This document shows positions 1 through 10,866 of a stretch of 64,000 nucleotides of DNA, piece after piece. The notes under the pieces were generated by a model that saw only the letters and a list, made by a program, of their open reading frames with translations, was not told the origin of the DNA and made no database searches. This DNA is from Tachypleus tridentatus. Lineage: Eukaryota > Arthropoda > Merostomata > Xiphosura > Limulidae. The position numbers were made by a program, and so were the translations under genes. Numbering within the stretch: position 1 is the stretch's first letter; the number at the start of each line of letters is the position of its first letter. The DNA is taken from the NCBI RefSeq assembly GCF_004210375.1, contig NC_134835.1:66494447-66558446 (forward strand), written 5' to 3'.

Positions 1-1060
1 AAAGAAAAATCTTGTCTTACAAATCTTTTGACATGCTTTGAAGATGCTGCCGCATAATTAGATGAGGGTAAGAGTATAGGTTTGATGTATCTGGATTTTC
101 AGAAAGCGTTTGATGAAGTGCCACATAAAAGGCTTGTAAAGAATTTTATCTTTATAGGTGTGGGGAGAAGTTAACTAATTGGATAGAAGAGTGGCTTGAT
201 GAAAGAAAGCAGAGTTTTTACAAACAGAGTTTAGTCAAACTAGATTAATGTTGCAAGTGGTGTACCTCAGGGCTAGGTATTATGACCATTGCTCTTTTTG
301 ATTTACATTAATGACATAACTGAAAAAATGGGCAATAAATTACTTAAATTGGCAGATGATATTTAGATATTCGATGTTGCTGGATGTGAAAATGATGCTG
401 CTGATTTGCAAAAGGATTTAGGTCATTTCGTGAGTTGGCAAATAAATGGCAGATGGGTTTTAATTATAATAAATGCAAGAACATGCAAGTGTGTTATCAT
501 TATTTGAATTACAAGTTTAATTTCAACTGGACTAATTTTAGAGTGTCACGAAAAAAACGAACCTTGTTGTAATGGTTGATCATTCCCTTAAGCTATCCAA
601 GCAGTGTGGTATTGCTAATGGTACGGCAAATAGGATTTTAGGTTGTGCTTCAGAAATATTGAATAAAAGCTTAAACAGGTTATAATTTCATTGTATTGGT
701 CACTGGATAGGCCACATTTGGAGTATTGTGTTTAAACTTGGGGTCCTTACCTTAGGAATGACATCGAATTGTTGGAAAGGGTTCAGAGGAAAATTACTAA
801 AATGATACCTGGGATGGAGGGGCTGTCATAGGAGGAGAGATTAAGATTATTAACATTGTTTTATCTTGAAAACAGAAAGGCTAAAGGGGATCAAATTGAA
901 GTGTTTAAAATTGTAAAAATAATTGATAATGTTAATGCATTAACATTTTTCATGGAACACCCGAGATGGACCAACAGGTCCCTTGTTGTCCCTAAACATT
1001 GTGTCATGTCATATCTTTACCCGAAAGTTATTGCCCTTATCTATCATTAAAGCAGATAAG
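1..1060 (+). mobile_element. CR1-like LINE fragment, degenerate reverse transcriptase
   Basis: Remnant of a non-LTR retrotransposon ORF2, cut off at its 5' side by the window edge. Reverse-transcriptase blocks can be read in order across shifting frames: YLDFQKAFDEVPHKRL (about 88-135), SGVPQG..L..PLLFLIYIND (about 259-320, with two stops) and LADD at about 350-361, where an aromatic-ADD catalytic motif is expected. Further on come a WANKWQ-like block near 435-460, VQRKITKMIPGM near 780-815, and RLLTLFYLENRKAKGDQIEVFKI-type sequence at 841-910. These blocks and their order are typical of the CR1/Jockey group of LINE polymerases. At least two frameshifts and several stops make it dead. The 64-codon open stretch at 856-1050 is the last piece of this ORF, not a separate gene. 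The clade is inferred from memory of motifs; the 3' end of the element is not defined. Confidence 0.8.
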
Positions 1061-1949
1061 AAACATACATAGATCAGAGCTAGAAATTAGCCCAGTAACT
1101 AATTTAAATAATTTGATATACAGTCCTAACTAGGCGCATTATAAAAACTTGTAATGATTGGAGTTTATTGGTTAATTAATTAGGACTCATGTTGTTTACA
1201 ATAGTTTTAGCCGTAATCTCAATAGCATCTCACAAGGCTCGGGCAGCTTTAGAAGACTGAGGTTAGTCCTAAATTCATGTACTACACTAAGAGCGCTACA
1301 TAGTTCTCACAATAAATGTGTACATATACAAATTTATTGTAATAATTATACGTGTAATTAGATATTAAAGATAAAATAAGTAAAGTTAAATACTATGTGT
1401 GTGTATATAGATTGATATATTTATATATTAAAATTTTATTCAAGAAAGTATAGTAAATAAATACATAAACCTAGATGTTGCTACATGCACTATCAGTAGC
1501 GGGATTTTACTGAGATCATATTTACACAATGATGTATCTCTCCCAGATAATATAAGTGGGCTACGCCTAACAACATAGTTGCCTACACGCTGTTAGCGGA
1601 CTCCTAATAAGTACACCTCTTCTTTTTGATGTATTCGTACAAGGTATTAGGGGTTTAAGTCTAAAAACTTGTGCAGATCACTATAAGCTGTTAACAGTTT
1701 TTTTTTCAGGTAAATACCTTCCTGTTATTAGATATCTCTGCATGTTCTTAGTAATTCCTTTTAGTAAGTTTCTTATAATCCTGATATATCACGCATATTA
1801 TTTTTATTGTGTTATTTTTTCTCACATTAAAGCATACAACCACTTTTTCTGGAATGTGGCCAAAAAAGCGTCTGTTGTACCAACAGAAATTCAGACAACT
1901 GGGGTTTCCTATAGAAACATGAGATAATGTAGATAGGCAAAACCATTAG
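1061..1949. other. No gene seen
   Basis: AT-rich sequence after the LINE. The first 200 bases may still belong to the LINE 3' region. Nothing else recognisable. Confidence 0.4.
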
Positions 1950-2365
1950 CAAGAGTACCATCAGTTACAGGAACCATAATCTACGATCCTTTGCGCTATA
2001 CCTAACTTAAGTCTGATGAATGATTACACTTATCTCACCATGATGAAATAGTTGACATATTCCTCAAAGTCAGTGATATTGAACGAATAAAGTATCTTCC
2101 ACAATCACCAGACAACAATCCAACCGATCATGTGCGGGATGCTTTTGGGTTTGTTTAATGTCAAGCATATAATTACACAATGGGTATTCTGTGTTGCATT
2201 CACAGAAAATAGGACACATCAAACACTTTCTAATGATTTTGGAAACAGTAATATCAGAGGAATGGTCCAGATAATTCCGGACCTTACCAACACTCCTGAT
2301 TTACAGCATGTACCACTGATGTCATATTGCCCTTTCTGCCCATGGTGGCTGTACTGAGACTGAAG
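1950..2365 (+). pseudogene. Tc1-type transposase C-terminal relic
   Basis: Decayed end of a Tc1/mariner DDE transposase. About 2058-2120 reads FLKVSDIERIKYLPQSPDNN and then PTDHVRDAFG, matching the family pattern ..D.ARPH...FL....I....P.SPDLNPIEH.WD.LG around the second and third catalytic acidic residues. About 2248-2362, in another frame, reads EEWSR.FRTLPTLLIYSMY..C...LSAHGG, the usual end of Tc1 transposases (EEW..IP...I..LI.SM..RC...I.A.GG.T). The two halves are in different frames and the second has two in-frame stops, so the protein is not functional. The N-terminal DNA-binding part and the TIRs were not found. It is much more diverged than the element at 58970-60121. Confidence 0.65.
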
Positions 2366-2411
2366 TGAAATGTCAATAACTGTAACGATATAAAGCCACT
2401 TCTACTAAATG

Positions 2412-2683
2412 CTTGGCCTGGCATGGCAGGTGGTTAAAGCACTCGACACGTAATCCGAGGCCGCAGGTTCGAATCCCGTCATACCAAACATGCCCGCCCT
2501 TTCAGCCATGGGGGAGTTATAATGTTATGGCCAATCCACTATTCGTTGGTAAAAGAGTAGTCCAAGAGTTGGCTGTGGATGGTGATGACTAGCTGCCTTC
2601 CTTCTAGTCTTACACTGCAAAATTAGGGATGGCTAGCGCAGATAATCCCCGTGTAGCTTTGCAAGAAATTCAAAAACAGACAA
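2412..2683 (+). mobile_element. SINE family A copy, with TSD
   Basis: Full-length tRNA-derived SINE. It has a tRNA-like head with a B box (ggttcgaatccc near 2466), the middle (ccactattcgttggtaaaag), the block ctagtcttacactgc, and the tail gtgtagctttgc...attcaaaaac. It is flanked by a direct repeat, actaaatg, at 2404-2411 and 2684-2691, which is the target-site duplication. It does not encode a protein. Confidence 0.9.
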
Positions 2684-2691
2684 ACTAAATG

Positions 2692-3687
2692 TTGTTTTAT
2701 GAGCATAGACGGAATCATTAATCATTTGCATTTAAAGATTACATAACGACTCCTCAATTGTTTGATTTGTATAACACTTAACTGAGAGATGTGACAAACA
2801 TTATAATAGTGTTATTATTGTTATTACTTTTTGATATCGCTGAAATATTGTAACTGCCCTTTAATTTTTTGCTCATGCTACATGCATTTGGAAATTACCA
2901 GGTTGCTTTCGATCACAGGTGGTTTATAAATATTGTAGGGGTGAAATGTAAAGTAATGATGGTAGGGGGCAGTATTTTATAGTTTTTACACAGTTTCTAC
3001 CTCTGATTTTTGAGAAAAAAAAACAATTTGTTAGAAATGTTTGAATCTGATTTGAAAAATTGGACCAAGTGTATCTCTAATGGACGTATGAAAATCGTAT
3101 GTCTACATAAGTCGCTAGAGATTCTAACCTTTAATATTTTATTGCAAATCTGCAAATACAATAGAACTTTTTAACGTTCTTTACAAATGGCAGCAGAAGT
3201 TTTTCGACGAGTGATCTCCCCCTTCCGTTTTTGTTTAGTTTTACAATATTTACAGTTTGTTTGTTGTTAAGCGTGAAGATATACAATGGGCTATTTTTGT
3301 TGTGGCCACCACGGATATTTAAACGTATAATCCTTCAGACTTACTGCTGAGCCATTGACGGGGAAATATTCACATAACTGCTATATTATCTGGGGATTCA
3401 GGACTTGCAACAACTATGTTATTTTGATAGAAGTATACTTTAGATGCTTGCTTACCTAAGGGAGGAACATGGTAATGAAAAGTGGTAGCAAGGTAAGCCA
3501 ATGGAAAAGTTTTCATACGCATGTGAAAACAACATTGCGCTTCAGTGCAAAAGTCCAAGACTTTACTCAGTTTGTCAAGACATGTTTAAAAACAATAATA
3601 AGTAATAAAATGGAATTTTAACAATTTATTTCTAAGATAGGAACTAAATTTAATATCAACAAGGTATTTTTAATTCGAGTTATACAT
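2692..3687. other. No gene seen
   Basis: AT-rich. The minus-strand open stretch at 3370-3558 shows no known motif and is probably chance. Confidence 0.4.
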
Positions 3688-4087
3688 GGAAATACTTCTG
3701 TAATCAGTGTCTGTATACAATACTACTACTACTACCCCAGGGCATTCTTATGAAACGTGCAACATGATGTCAAAGATGTGTGTCTTATTGGTCTATAGTT
3801 CCATCTAAACTTTAGATTCTAAAGTGAACATTTGAGTAATAAGGAGATCATTATATTCACCTTCAATTTCTGACAGGAGGCAAGTAAATTTTGTCGTGTA
3901 AGAATCATGTTGTGACAGGAAATTGAAGGTGAATATAATGATCTCCTTATTACTCGAATGTTCACTTTAGATGGAACTATAGACCAATAAGATACACATC
4001 TTTGACATCATGTTGCACGTTTCATAAGAATGCCCTGGTGTAGTAGTAGTAGTATTGTATACAGACACCGATTACACAAGTATTTCC
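3688..4087. repeat. Long inverted repeat (fold-back element or MITE)
   Basis: The left arm, about 3688-3875, is the reverse complement of the right arm, about 3916-4087, with only a few mismatches. A spacer of about 40 bases lies between. Each arm carries a (CTA/TAG)n tract (3721-3735 and 4040-4053). The left arm has about 14 extra bases around 3812-3829, where ctttagattctaaag forms its own small palindrome. No convincing target duplication is visible, so this is either a fold-back/MITE element or a local inverted duplication. No open frame. Confidence 0.85.
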
Positions 4088-4202
4088 AACGAACTTAGTC
4101 CACTGCACTGTGACCATAGATTTTATCTTAATTGCTTTCTGATGGTTCTTTTCGTGCACACTCAAATTATTTAACTGGATCTTTTATAACATAACAACCT
4201 AT

Positions 4203-4456
4203 ATAAGGCACTCGACTCGTAATCTGAGGGTCGCAGGTTCGAATCCCCGTCACACCGAACATGCTCGCTCTATCAGCCGTGGGGGCGTTATAATGTGACG
4301 GTCAAACCACTATCCGTTGGTAAAAGAGTAGACCAAGAGGGGGCAATGGGTGGTGATGACTACCTGCCTTCCCTCTAGTCTTACACTGCTAAATTAGGGA
4401 CGGCTAGCGCAGATAGCCCTCGTGTAGCTTTGCGCGAAATTCAAAACAAACCAATC
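4203..4456 (+). mobile_element. SINE family A copy, 5' truncated
   Basis: Starts inside the tRNA-like head (aggcactcgactcgtaatc), then ggttcgaatccccgtcacac, the conserved middle, and a tail ending gcgcgaaattcaaaacaaac. The first roughly 20 bases of the head are missing. Confidence 0.9.
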
Positions 4457-5047
4457 ATAAAGACGAGTTAATAATTATTTTTAATAGAATCTGCAGGCGT
4501 ATATAACAAAAATAAGTGCTTTTTTAACTATTTATTTTTCTATAGAAGTGTAACATTCGTAACAGATTATTCCGAAATGTGAAACACGTTGTCCATTAAA
4601 GTTAAGAAAACTGTTATTTGACTTCCATCGACTGTATGACTACTGGTTGTTGAGTTCGTTTATCTGTAGCACAAGCTTGAAACACACTAAAACCATATCT
4701 TAACATGAAATATTTTATTCGTTAGAAGCTACTAAACGAACTTGCGGTTCTTTTTTTTTTCTTTTCAAAACACACCACGAACGAATAAACAATACTGACA
4801 AACTATAATTTGTAACATGTTCACGGACTTATTTGTCAGTCTGTTACCATAGAGATAAGAGTTGGGCCCGTTTCGCTTAATATTACGGGCAAAAGGATGT
4901 TTGAGAATAATTGTATATTCAATTCCAGAGTAGCCTATAACGTTACTGTTAATCTTTCACATATGACTTTTAAAATGTTTATAAGATCTATTGACCCATC
5001 TTTCACCAGCTACTGATTTTTTTTTTAATTACTAAATCTGATATATA
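4457..5047. other. No gene seen
   Basis: AT-rich spacer with a poly-T/C run near 4750. Nothing recognisable. Confidence 0.4.
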
Positions 5048-6296
5048 CCAGGTCATCCCATAAGTAATGTCCAAAAATTTAATATAGAAAGTGCATCATC
5101 ATTTATGTCTTTGTAGAAGGTTTTAATGACTAAAATATGTAGTAGGACGTTAATAAAAATATTCAGTCAAATAAAAAAACTAACCTAACTCCACTTTGTC
5201 AGATCATTAATCAAATAATCCCTTATAAAGACGTATATGTCTGAGAAGCACATTAGGTATATAATGTTTTATGAGTTTAAAAAAGGCAATAGTGCAGCAG
5301 AAACTACACGAAACGTTCAAGGTGTTTATGGTGTGGAGTCTTTCAATGAAAGAAAAAAGTTGAAGGTGATTTTAGAAATTCAGATCAGGTGACTACAGCT
5401 TAAGTGATGCACCATGTTAAGTTCGTCCTATTGAGTTTAATGATGACTTGCTGCTGACTGCACTTGATAAATATTGTGCTGTAACAGCTGAAGAACTAGC
5501 ACAGAAGCTTAATTCAATCCATTCAACAGTTCACGGTCATCTACAACAGCTTGGAAAGTGTCAAAACTTGGAAAATGGGTTCCCCATGATTTGACAGAAG
5601 CCAACCTTAGAACAAGAGTGGACATTTGCACTTCTCTAAACTCTCTGAACGTAACTCACCTTTTTTGGACAGATTTGTGACTGAAGATGAAAAATGGATA
5701 TATTATAAAACTGTTAAGCGCCACGGAGAATGGATCAGTGCAGTTAAACTGGGTAAAGCACAGTCCAAAATGGACCTTCACCCTAGGAAGGTCTTGTTAA
5801 GCGTTTGATGCCACTCATTGTAACGATTACGTCAAACTTCTATTGTTAACAGTTAGTGCTTGAATCTTCCACTGAAAAAAAAAGAAAGAGGCTTGCTGTG
5901 ATCAGTTGTAGAGGTGTTGTGTTACACCAGGATAATACACGGCCCCATACATCAAGAATCACATCTGCAAAAAGTGAACAGCTAGACTGGGAAAAACTTC
6001 CACATCCTTATTCTCCAGACCTTGCTCCATCTGATTATCATCTATTCCGAAGTTTGCAGAACTATCTTGATGGAAAAGAGCTTCGAACATATGAAGATGC
6101 CAAAACTACCCTCTACATTCTTTTCCTCCAAACTCAAGAATTTTATAGAAGTGACATTCAGAAGCTTGTGAATCGTTGGCAGGAAGTAATTAATAATAAT
6201 GGAACATACACTATTGATCAAATAACATAAAAAGCGTTTGAAATCATTTCTCTTTTACTGAACCTAAAATCGGACATAACTTAAGGGATGACCTGA
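5048..6296 (+). mobile_element. mariner-family DNA transposon, about 1.25 kb
   Basis: TIRs of about 25 bp: 5048-5072 begins ccaggtcatccc and 6272-6296 ends gggatgacctga, which is the reverse complement with about three differences. A TA precedes the left end (5046-5047) and TG follows the right, consistent with TA-target insertion and one later change. The length matches a complete mariner. The inside holds a broken transposase (see 5238-6230). It is old enough to carry several frameshifts, but both ends are still readable. Confidence 0.92.
5238..6230 (+). pseudogene. mariner transposase, frameshifted
   Basis: Cut-and-paste transposase (DD34D) of the mariner at 5048-6296. The ATG at 5238 opens MSEKHIRYIMFYEFKKGNSA, the N-terminal helix-turn-helix region; the frame is lost near 5390. 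Later pieces keep family order: an EFDDDLL-type block near 5440; LNSIHSTVHGHLQQLGK near 5505-5560; then 5626-5808 with FVTEDEKWIYY (first catalytic D) and DLHPRKVLLSV. From 5856 to 6230 come VVLHQDNTRPHTSR (second D), PHPYSPDLAPSDYHLFRSLQ (third D), and EFYRSDIQKLVNRWQEVINN. All three acidic residues survive, but at least three frameshifts separate the parts. A segment between the VLLSV block and the second D appears shortened. Not functional. Confidence 0.9.
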
Positions 6297-7145
6297 TGTT
6301 AGCCCAAGATCTAATGATACATTTAGCGATCATCATGTTGTTGCGTACTTATGCCCAAAACCTTTTCAATCACTAAAATGTGTTATACGTAATTAATTTC
6401 CCTGACGACTAATCCGCTAGATCAGCAAATGGCTTCTCGGGATCAGATGAGCAAACTATCAAAACCTAGCTGACCGTCAAACTAATCCTGGGTGTTGAGT
6501 AAATTACTTTCACGAAGGCTCCACTACGGCTGAAGCGCGAAGGGCATTCTGGGTAATGAAAATTGTTTACACGATAAACCTTTTAGTTATTTCCAGGAAG
6601 CGCGCTAGTTACAGGACTGGACGTGTAGCTTGAGAAACGTTGTGTTCAAGTTCATTGTTAATTTGATTTCATTGGAAAAGGACAGCCAACCTCTGAAATA
6701 AACAATGTTAATAACACATGAGAGATCCCGTTTGAAAGAAAGTGAGTGTGTAAAAAGAAAAAAACAACCATGGTGCAATGTCTGTACGAAACATGATCGG
6801 CAAGACTGGACTATTGAAACAACTTTCATTTTACTTAGAATCTATCGGTAATTTAGTTATTTCTGCTAAACGTCATGAAACGAATCATGGGAACTTTATA
6901 AAGATAATCGTGTCATCATTGGGTTCAGCTTATTTTATTATCAAAACTAAGTCGTAAAGATAGCGATTATAAAAATTTTATACTAATATTTATTATTCAA
7001 AGATTATATTTGAAGACAGTTATATGTTACCACGTCTGTCTCGTCTTCCCGTCCAGATAAATGCTGGCAAAATGTTACTGGAGCGAATTCCAGCGATGAT
7101 TTTGCGCCTTGTTGCAAACAACTATAATATTTTACGTAAAATCTA
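6297..7145. other. No gene seen
   Basis: Slightly GC-richer at 6400-6600. No coding or repeat motif could be supported. Confidence 0.35.
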
Positions 7146-7372
7146 TAAGGCCTAGCATGGCCAAGTGCGTTATGCGTGCGACTCGTAATTCGAGGGTGGC
7201 GGGTTCGCGCCCGCGTCGCGCCAAACATGCTCGCCCTCCCAGCCGTGAGGGCGTTATAATGTTACGGTCAATCCCACTATTCGTTGGTAGAAGAGTAGCC
7301 CAAGAGTTGGCGGTGGGTGCTGATGACTAGCTCTCTTCCCTCTAGTCTTACACTGCTAAATTAGGGACGGCT
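7146..7372 (+). mobile_element. SINE family A copy with a foreign 3' end
   Basis: GC-rich, well-preserved head (cctagcatggccaagtgcgt, ggttcgcgcccgcgtcgcgc) and middle, up to attagggacggct at about 7370. The normal tail (agcgcagatagccctcg...aaattcaaa) is replaced by unrelated sequence, 7373-7490, ending in taactaactaactag. The open stretch at 7109-7330 is a translation of the SINE, not a gene. Confidence 0.88.
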
Positions 7373-7490
7373 CGGTGCAGTGGGATAACAACCTACTTAC
7401 TTAAATACTTGTTGAAGAATCCGCAAGCGATTGCGGCCCTATGTTCCTAGATGGAATGTAATGGTGATAAGTAACTAACTAACTAGATTC
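7373..7490 (+). other. Unassigned tail joined to a SINE
   Basis: Begins cggtgcagtgggataacaac and ends with an imperfect taactaac repeat (7470-7485). It could be the 3' tail of a different SINE or LINE fused by template switching, or plain flanking DNA at a deletion edge. Confidence 0.35.
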
Positions 7491-7955
7491 TATAAATATT
7501 ATAATACATGTAATAAATCGTTATATCGCTTTTTGAATTTTCTATTCTTTAAACGAGTGGCGCTTCAGAATAATAGATTGATGCATAAAGTAACAAAAGT
7601 GATTCAATGTGTAGAATTTTCCTCCGCGTTGGGGAAAATAACAAAGTGGACGACGATCACTCTAGGGTTAAAACGAGTGACAGTCTCTAAGTTACAAGTA
7701 GACTGAATGATAAAGAAACTGAATTAAATGACGGGTGAAAATCTACTTGATACCCATTGTTAAAATTAAATTGATAAAATATTTCATTGAATAAATTTAT
7801 CATTTCTCACCATACACAATATACTTTTTAGTTTAAAAAGTCGTTATGTCTATTATACTTGTTTTTGAAACCTTGAAAAATACATTGTCATTTTAAAAAC
7901 ACCAACACGAAGGATACCGTTCATTAATTGAATTTGACAGCGGTAATTGTTCATG

Positions 7956-8226
7956 GTTTGTTTTGAATTTTGCGCAAAGCTACACGAGGGTTATCTGCGC
8001 TAGTTGTTCCTAATTTAGCAGTGTAAGGCTAGAGGGAAGGTGGCTAGTCATCACCACCCACCGTCAATTCCTGGGCTACTCTTTTATCAACAAATAGTGG
8101 GATTGACCGTAACATTATCACTCCCCCACGGCTGAAAGGGCGAGCATGTTTGGTGTGACGGGAATTCGAACCCGGGACCCTCAGATTACGAGCTGAGTGC
8201 CTTAACCACCTGGCCATGCCGAGCCC
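7956..8226 (-). mobile_element. SINE family A copy
   Basis: Reverse orientation: tail (gtttgttttgaattttgcgc) at the left, middle, then head gggaattcgaacccgggacc ending gccatgccgagcc at the right. It abuts a family B SINE fragment. cagcggtaa occurs at both 7939-7947 and 8228-8236, which may be its target duplication made within the B element. Confidence 0.9.
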
Positions 8227-8227
8227 T

Positions 8228-8300
8228 CAGCGGTAAGCTTTTGGATCTGCAACGCTGAAATTTAGGGTTAGATTTCCCACGGTGGACAAACTCTCTACAC
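8228..8300 (+). mobile_element. SINE family B fragment
   Basis: cagcggtaagc...ggatctgcaacgctgaa...ttagatttcccacggtggac matches the tRNA-like head of the second SINE family (better copies at 15076-15195 and 20783-20886). The tail is lost. Confidence 0.6.
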
Positions 8301-10596
8301 TAAGACAAATGCAATAGCTTTCCAGTAACATCTTTTGTTTTACTATAGGATTGCTTTTATCTTGAAAGCATTTTGGTTTTTCAGATTATTTGAAGTGTTT
8401 TATAGATATTAATAAAACCTAAAACACAGGAAAAAACGCACTTTATCTTCATTTGTTGTACACAGAAATAGGAAATAATACATTTATTTAGGGCTGCAAC
8501 TTATAAAACTGAAACTTATCGTTTTCTATATCATTTAGCAAACTTAATGCTGCAATGGTGTGGTATGTTACGCTTCATGGAATGGACCATTTATAAGACC
8601 GTGAAATTTGATAGCAAATCGAAAATACCCTACCAACAGTAATTTAAAGATAATTTTATATTTGGTCGGATATGATTAATCTATTATTCAATGCTATGGC
8701 TCTATTACATAATAGGAGTTGCCCTATCTTTCCTTATATACTTTAAATAGAAATTCAACATTTCAGTGTGATATTTTTAACCTCTGTTAAATATCGATAC
8801 ACTCAGATAATAAAAATGTGTTCAGACTGCGGATTTCGAATTTCAAAAAACAGGGATATTAATTGTACTTATGACATTTGAAAATAAAGGAATATGGAGC
8901 TGCAGGAAGTTGTATACCAGCTGTGATGAGCAAAGTGCAATGTCTTGTAATGGGTGACAATCCACGGACACAAAACTCAGTAGCAAAAGATGTACACGTG
9001 CACCAGACAACGGTAGAAGAAAATCAAGAAGAAACTCCATCTGGAAACAAAACAAAGATAATAATTCCAGTCATACCTTCAGCAGCTGGAAAATGAAGCT
9101 GGTGTTCACGCTGTTGCATAAGAAAGCATATTTATCAATTAACTTGATTGAGGATTTCTGTGTGATCGAACTGTTGGAATTGATGCTGAAAAACTGTCGT
9201 CCTTGTATACTAGATGGATTGTAGAAAGCTTGCAGACAGGGATGGTGTTGTTTGGATAAGGCAATCTTACTACGGAGTGGTAAGGTGATCAGAAAGATCA
9301 TTGATAGACGTGGTGATATGGACTGTAATGATGTGGTGAAGCTCTAGAATAGTTTAATATGATGTTGTACAAAATGTTTACTGGAGTATTTTTTTACATC
9401 CGTTCAAATGAAGTACAAGTGCATGCACATTTAGATATTATGGAACACCTGCATTTTCATGACAGATGAATACTCTGTAGTTATAATAAATTTAATGTAC
9501 ACTCATACTGCATAACATATATGTTCTATATGTAGTGCAAGTTCAATAACAATCACCATGCTTTTAATCAAAATCATACTCTACACCGAAGGGGGGTTGA
9601 ATACATTATCTTCTGAATTATACCATTGCTTTAGCAGATTATAATAAACTGAGAAGTAAAAATAACGAAAACACAAAATTTCTTTCATTAACAATAATAA
9701 CTTTCAATCTGAAGAGAGTACGCTAGTGTTTGTTTATTTTTTACATCGTCTACGCTCTCCAAGGAATATGTGTAAAACATATCCCGCAGAGTTCGCTAAC
9801 AAACAGTACCGTAAGAACTAAGAAGTCTTAAAATTATATCAACTGATTCAGCCATTAGTCTTTTACTTTCATTTTCCATTTTTTCCCCATGTTACCTCGG
9901 GAATACCAGAGAAAAGGTAACAAGCTCCAACTTGATGCATTTTTTGTGAAACAAAGCATCCATGATTTCGTTTACTTATCTTGAGTCTTCCTCTAGGCTT
10001 TCTCTCAGAGCACATGATTTAGTTTTGAAGAAGATACGGATTTTCATCAATCCTGAATTTGATAAGTGTGGTGGCGGTAATTGAATTCTTCCCTACGGAA
10101 TATTCATTTGATCTGTTATTTCGCCAACTGATTTTAACCAAGATAAATATAACAGAAAATCACTTAAGGTGTCACTAGCGTCGTCGAGCACTTTTAAATG
10201 CCATTTTATTAACCAAATTTAAAAATGAAAATCATTTCTAAAAGAATGTTTTACTATCTGATTAATTAAATTCTTTTACATAAAGTGTACTTATTTTAAT
10301 GTTATCTTTATTTTTTCTATAGTACGGCCTTTTTTACAACGTCTTCAAACAAGGCTTATGCATAAAATATTCATTCTGATATCAATAAAACACTGGGATG
10401 TTATTGGTTAAAAATATTACTACAAGCTGGTAACATTTATCCTAAAATACCCACTTGAAAAATTGTTATTCGAGAACCTTTTACAACTTATTACGGTTTA
10501 TCATTAGTGCTTACTTTTTATAGAGGCTGGGAGCGTTACTTAACTAATGCTAGGCCTAAGATAAGTGTAATTGCAGATGTAGATTTCTGCTATTAG
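8301..10596. other. Mostly nothing recognisable
   Basis: AT-rich. The only hint of coding is 8878-9096 (+), listed separately. 9097-10596 shows no motif. Confidence 0.35.
8878..9096 (+). pseudogene. Possible transposase helix-turn-helix relic (weak)
   Basis: A 72-codon open stretch from a TTG. It contains DNPRTQNSVAKDVHVHQTTV, which resembles the NPRTS...IAK.L.IS.STV.R pattern of DNA-binding domains in Tc1/pogo-like transposases. No catalytic block, TIR or continuation was found. It could be chance. Confidence 0.22.
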
Positions 10597-10859
10597 TTTG
10601 GTGAATTTCGCGCAAAACTACACGAGGGCTATTTGCACTAGCCGTCCCTAATTTACCAGTGTAAGATTACAGGGAAGGCAGCTAGTCATCACCACCTATT
10701 GGTCTACTCTTTTACCGACGAATAGTGAGATTGACCGTAACATTATAACGCCCCAATGACTGAAAGAGCGAGCGTGTTTGGTGTGACGGGGAATTGAACC
10801 TGTGACCCTCAGATTACGAGTCGAACGCCTTAACCCAACTGGCCATGCTGGGCAGTCAC
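10597..10859 (-). mobile_element. SINE family A copy
   Basis: Tail (gaatttcgcgcaaaactac), middle with a deletion around caccacctattggtctac, and head (gacggggaattgaacctgtg ... ggccatgctggg). A possible 7-bp target duplication, ctattag, lies at 10590-10596 and 10860-10866. Confidence 0.88.
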
Positions 10860-10866
10860 CTATTAG

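Noticed and set aside
6548..6562. ZNF143/Staf-like motif (gcattctgggtaatg)
   Set aside because: Only a partial match, with no transcript evidence.
7109..7330. 73-codon ORF rich in R and P
   Set aside because: Translation of a family A SINE; the same peptide recurs at 53742-53951 for the same reason.
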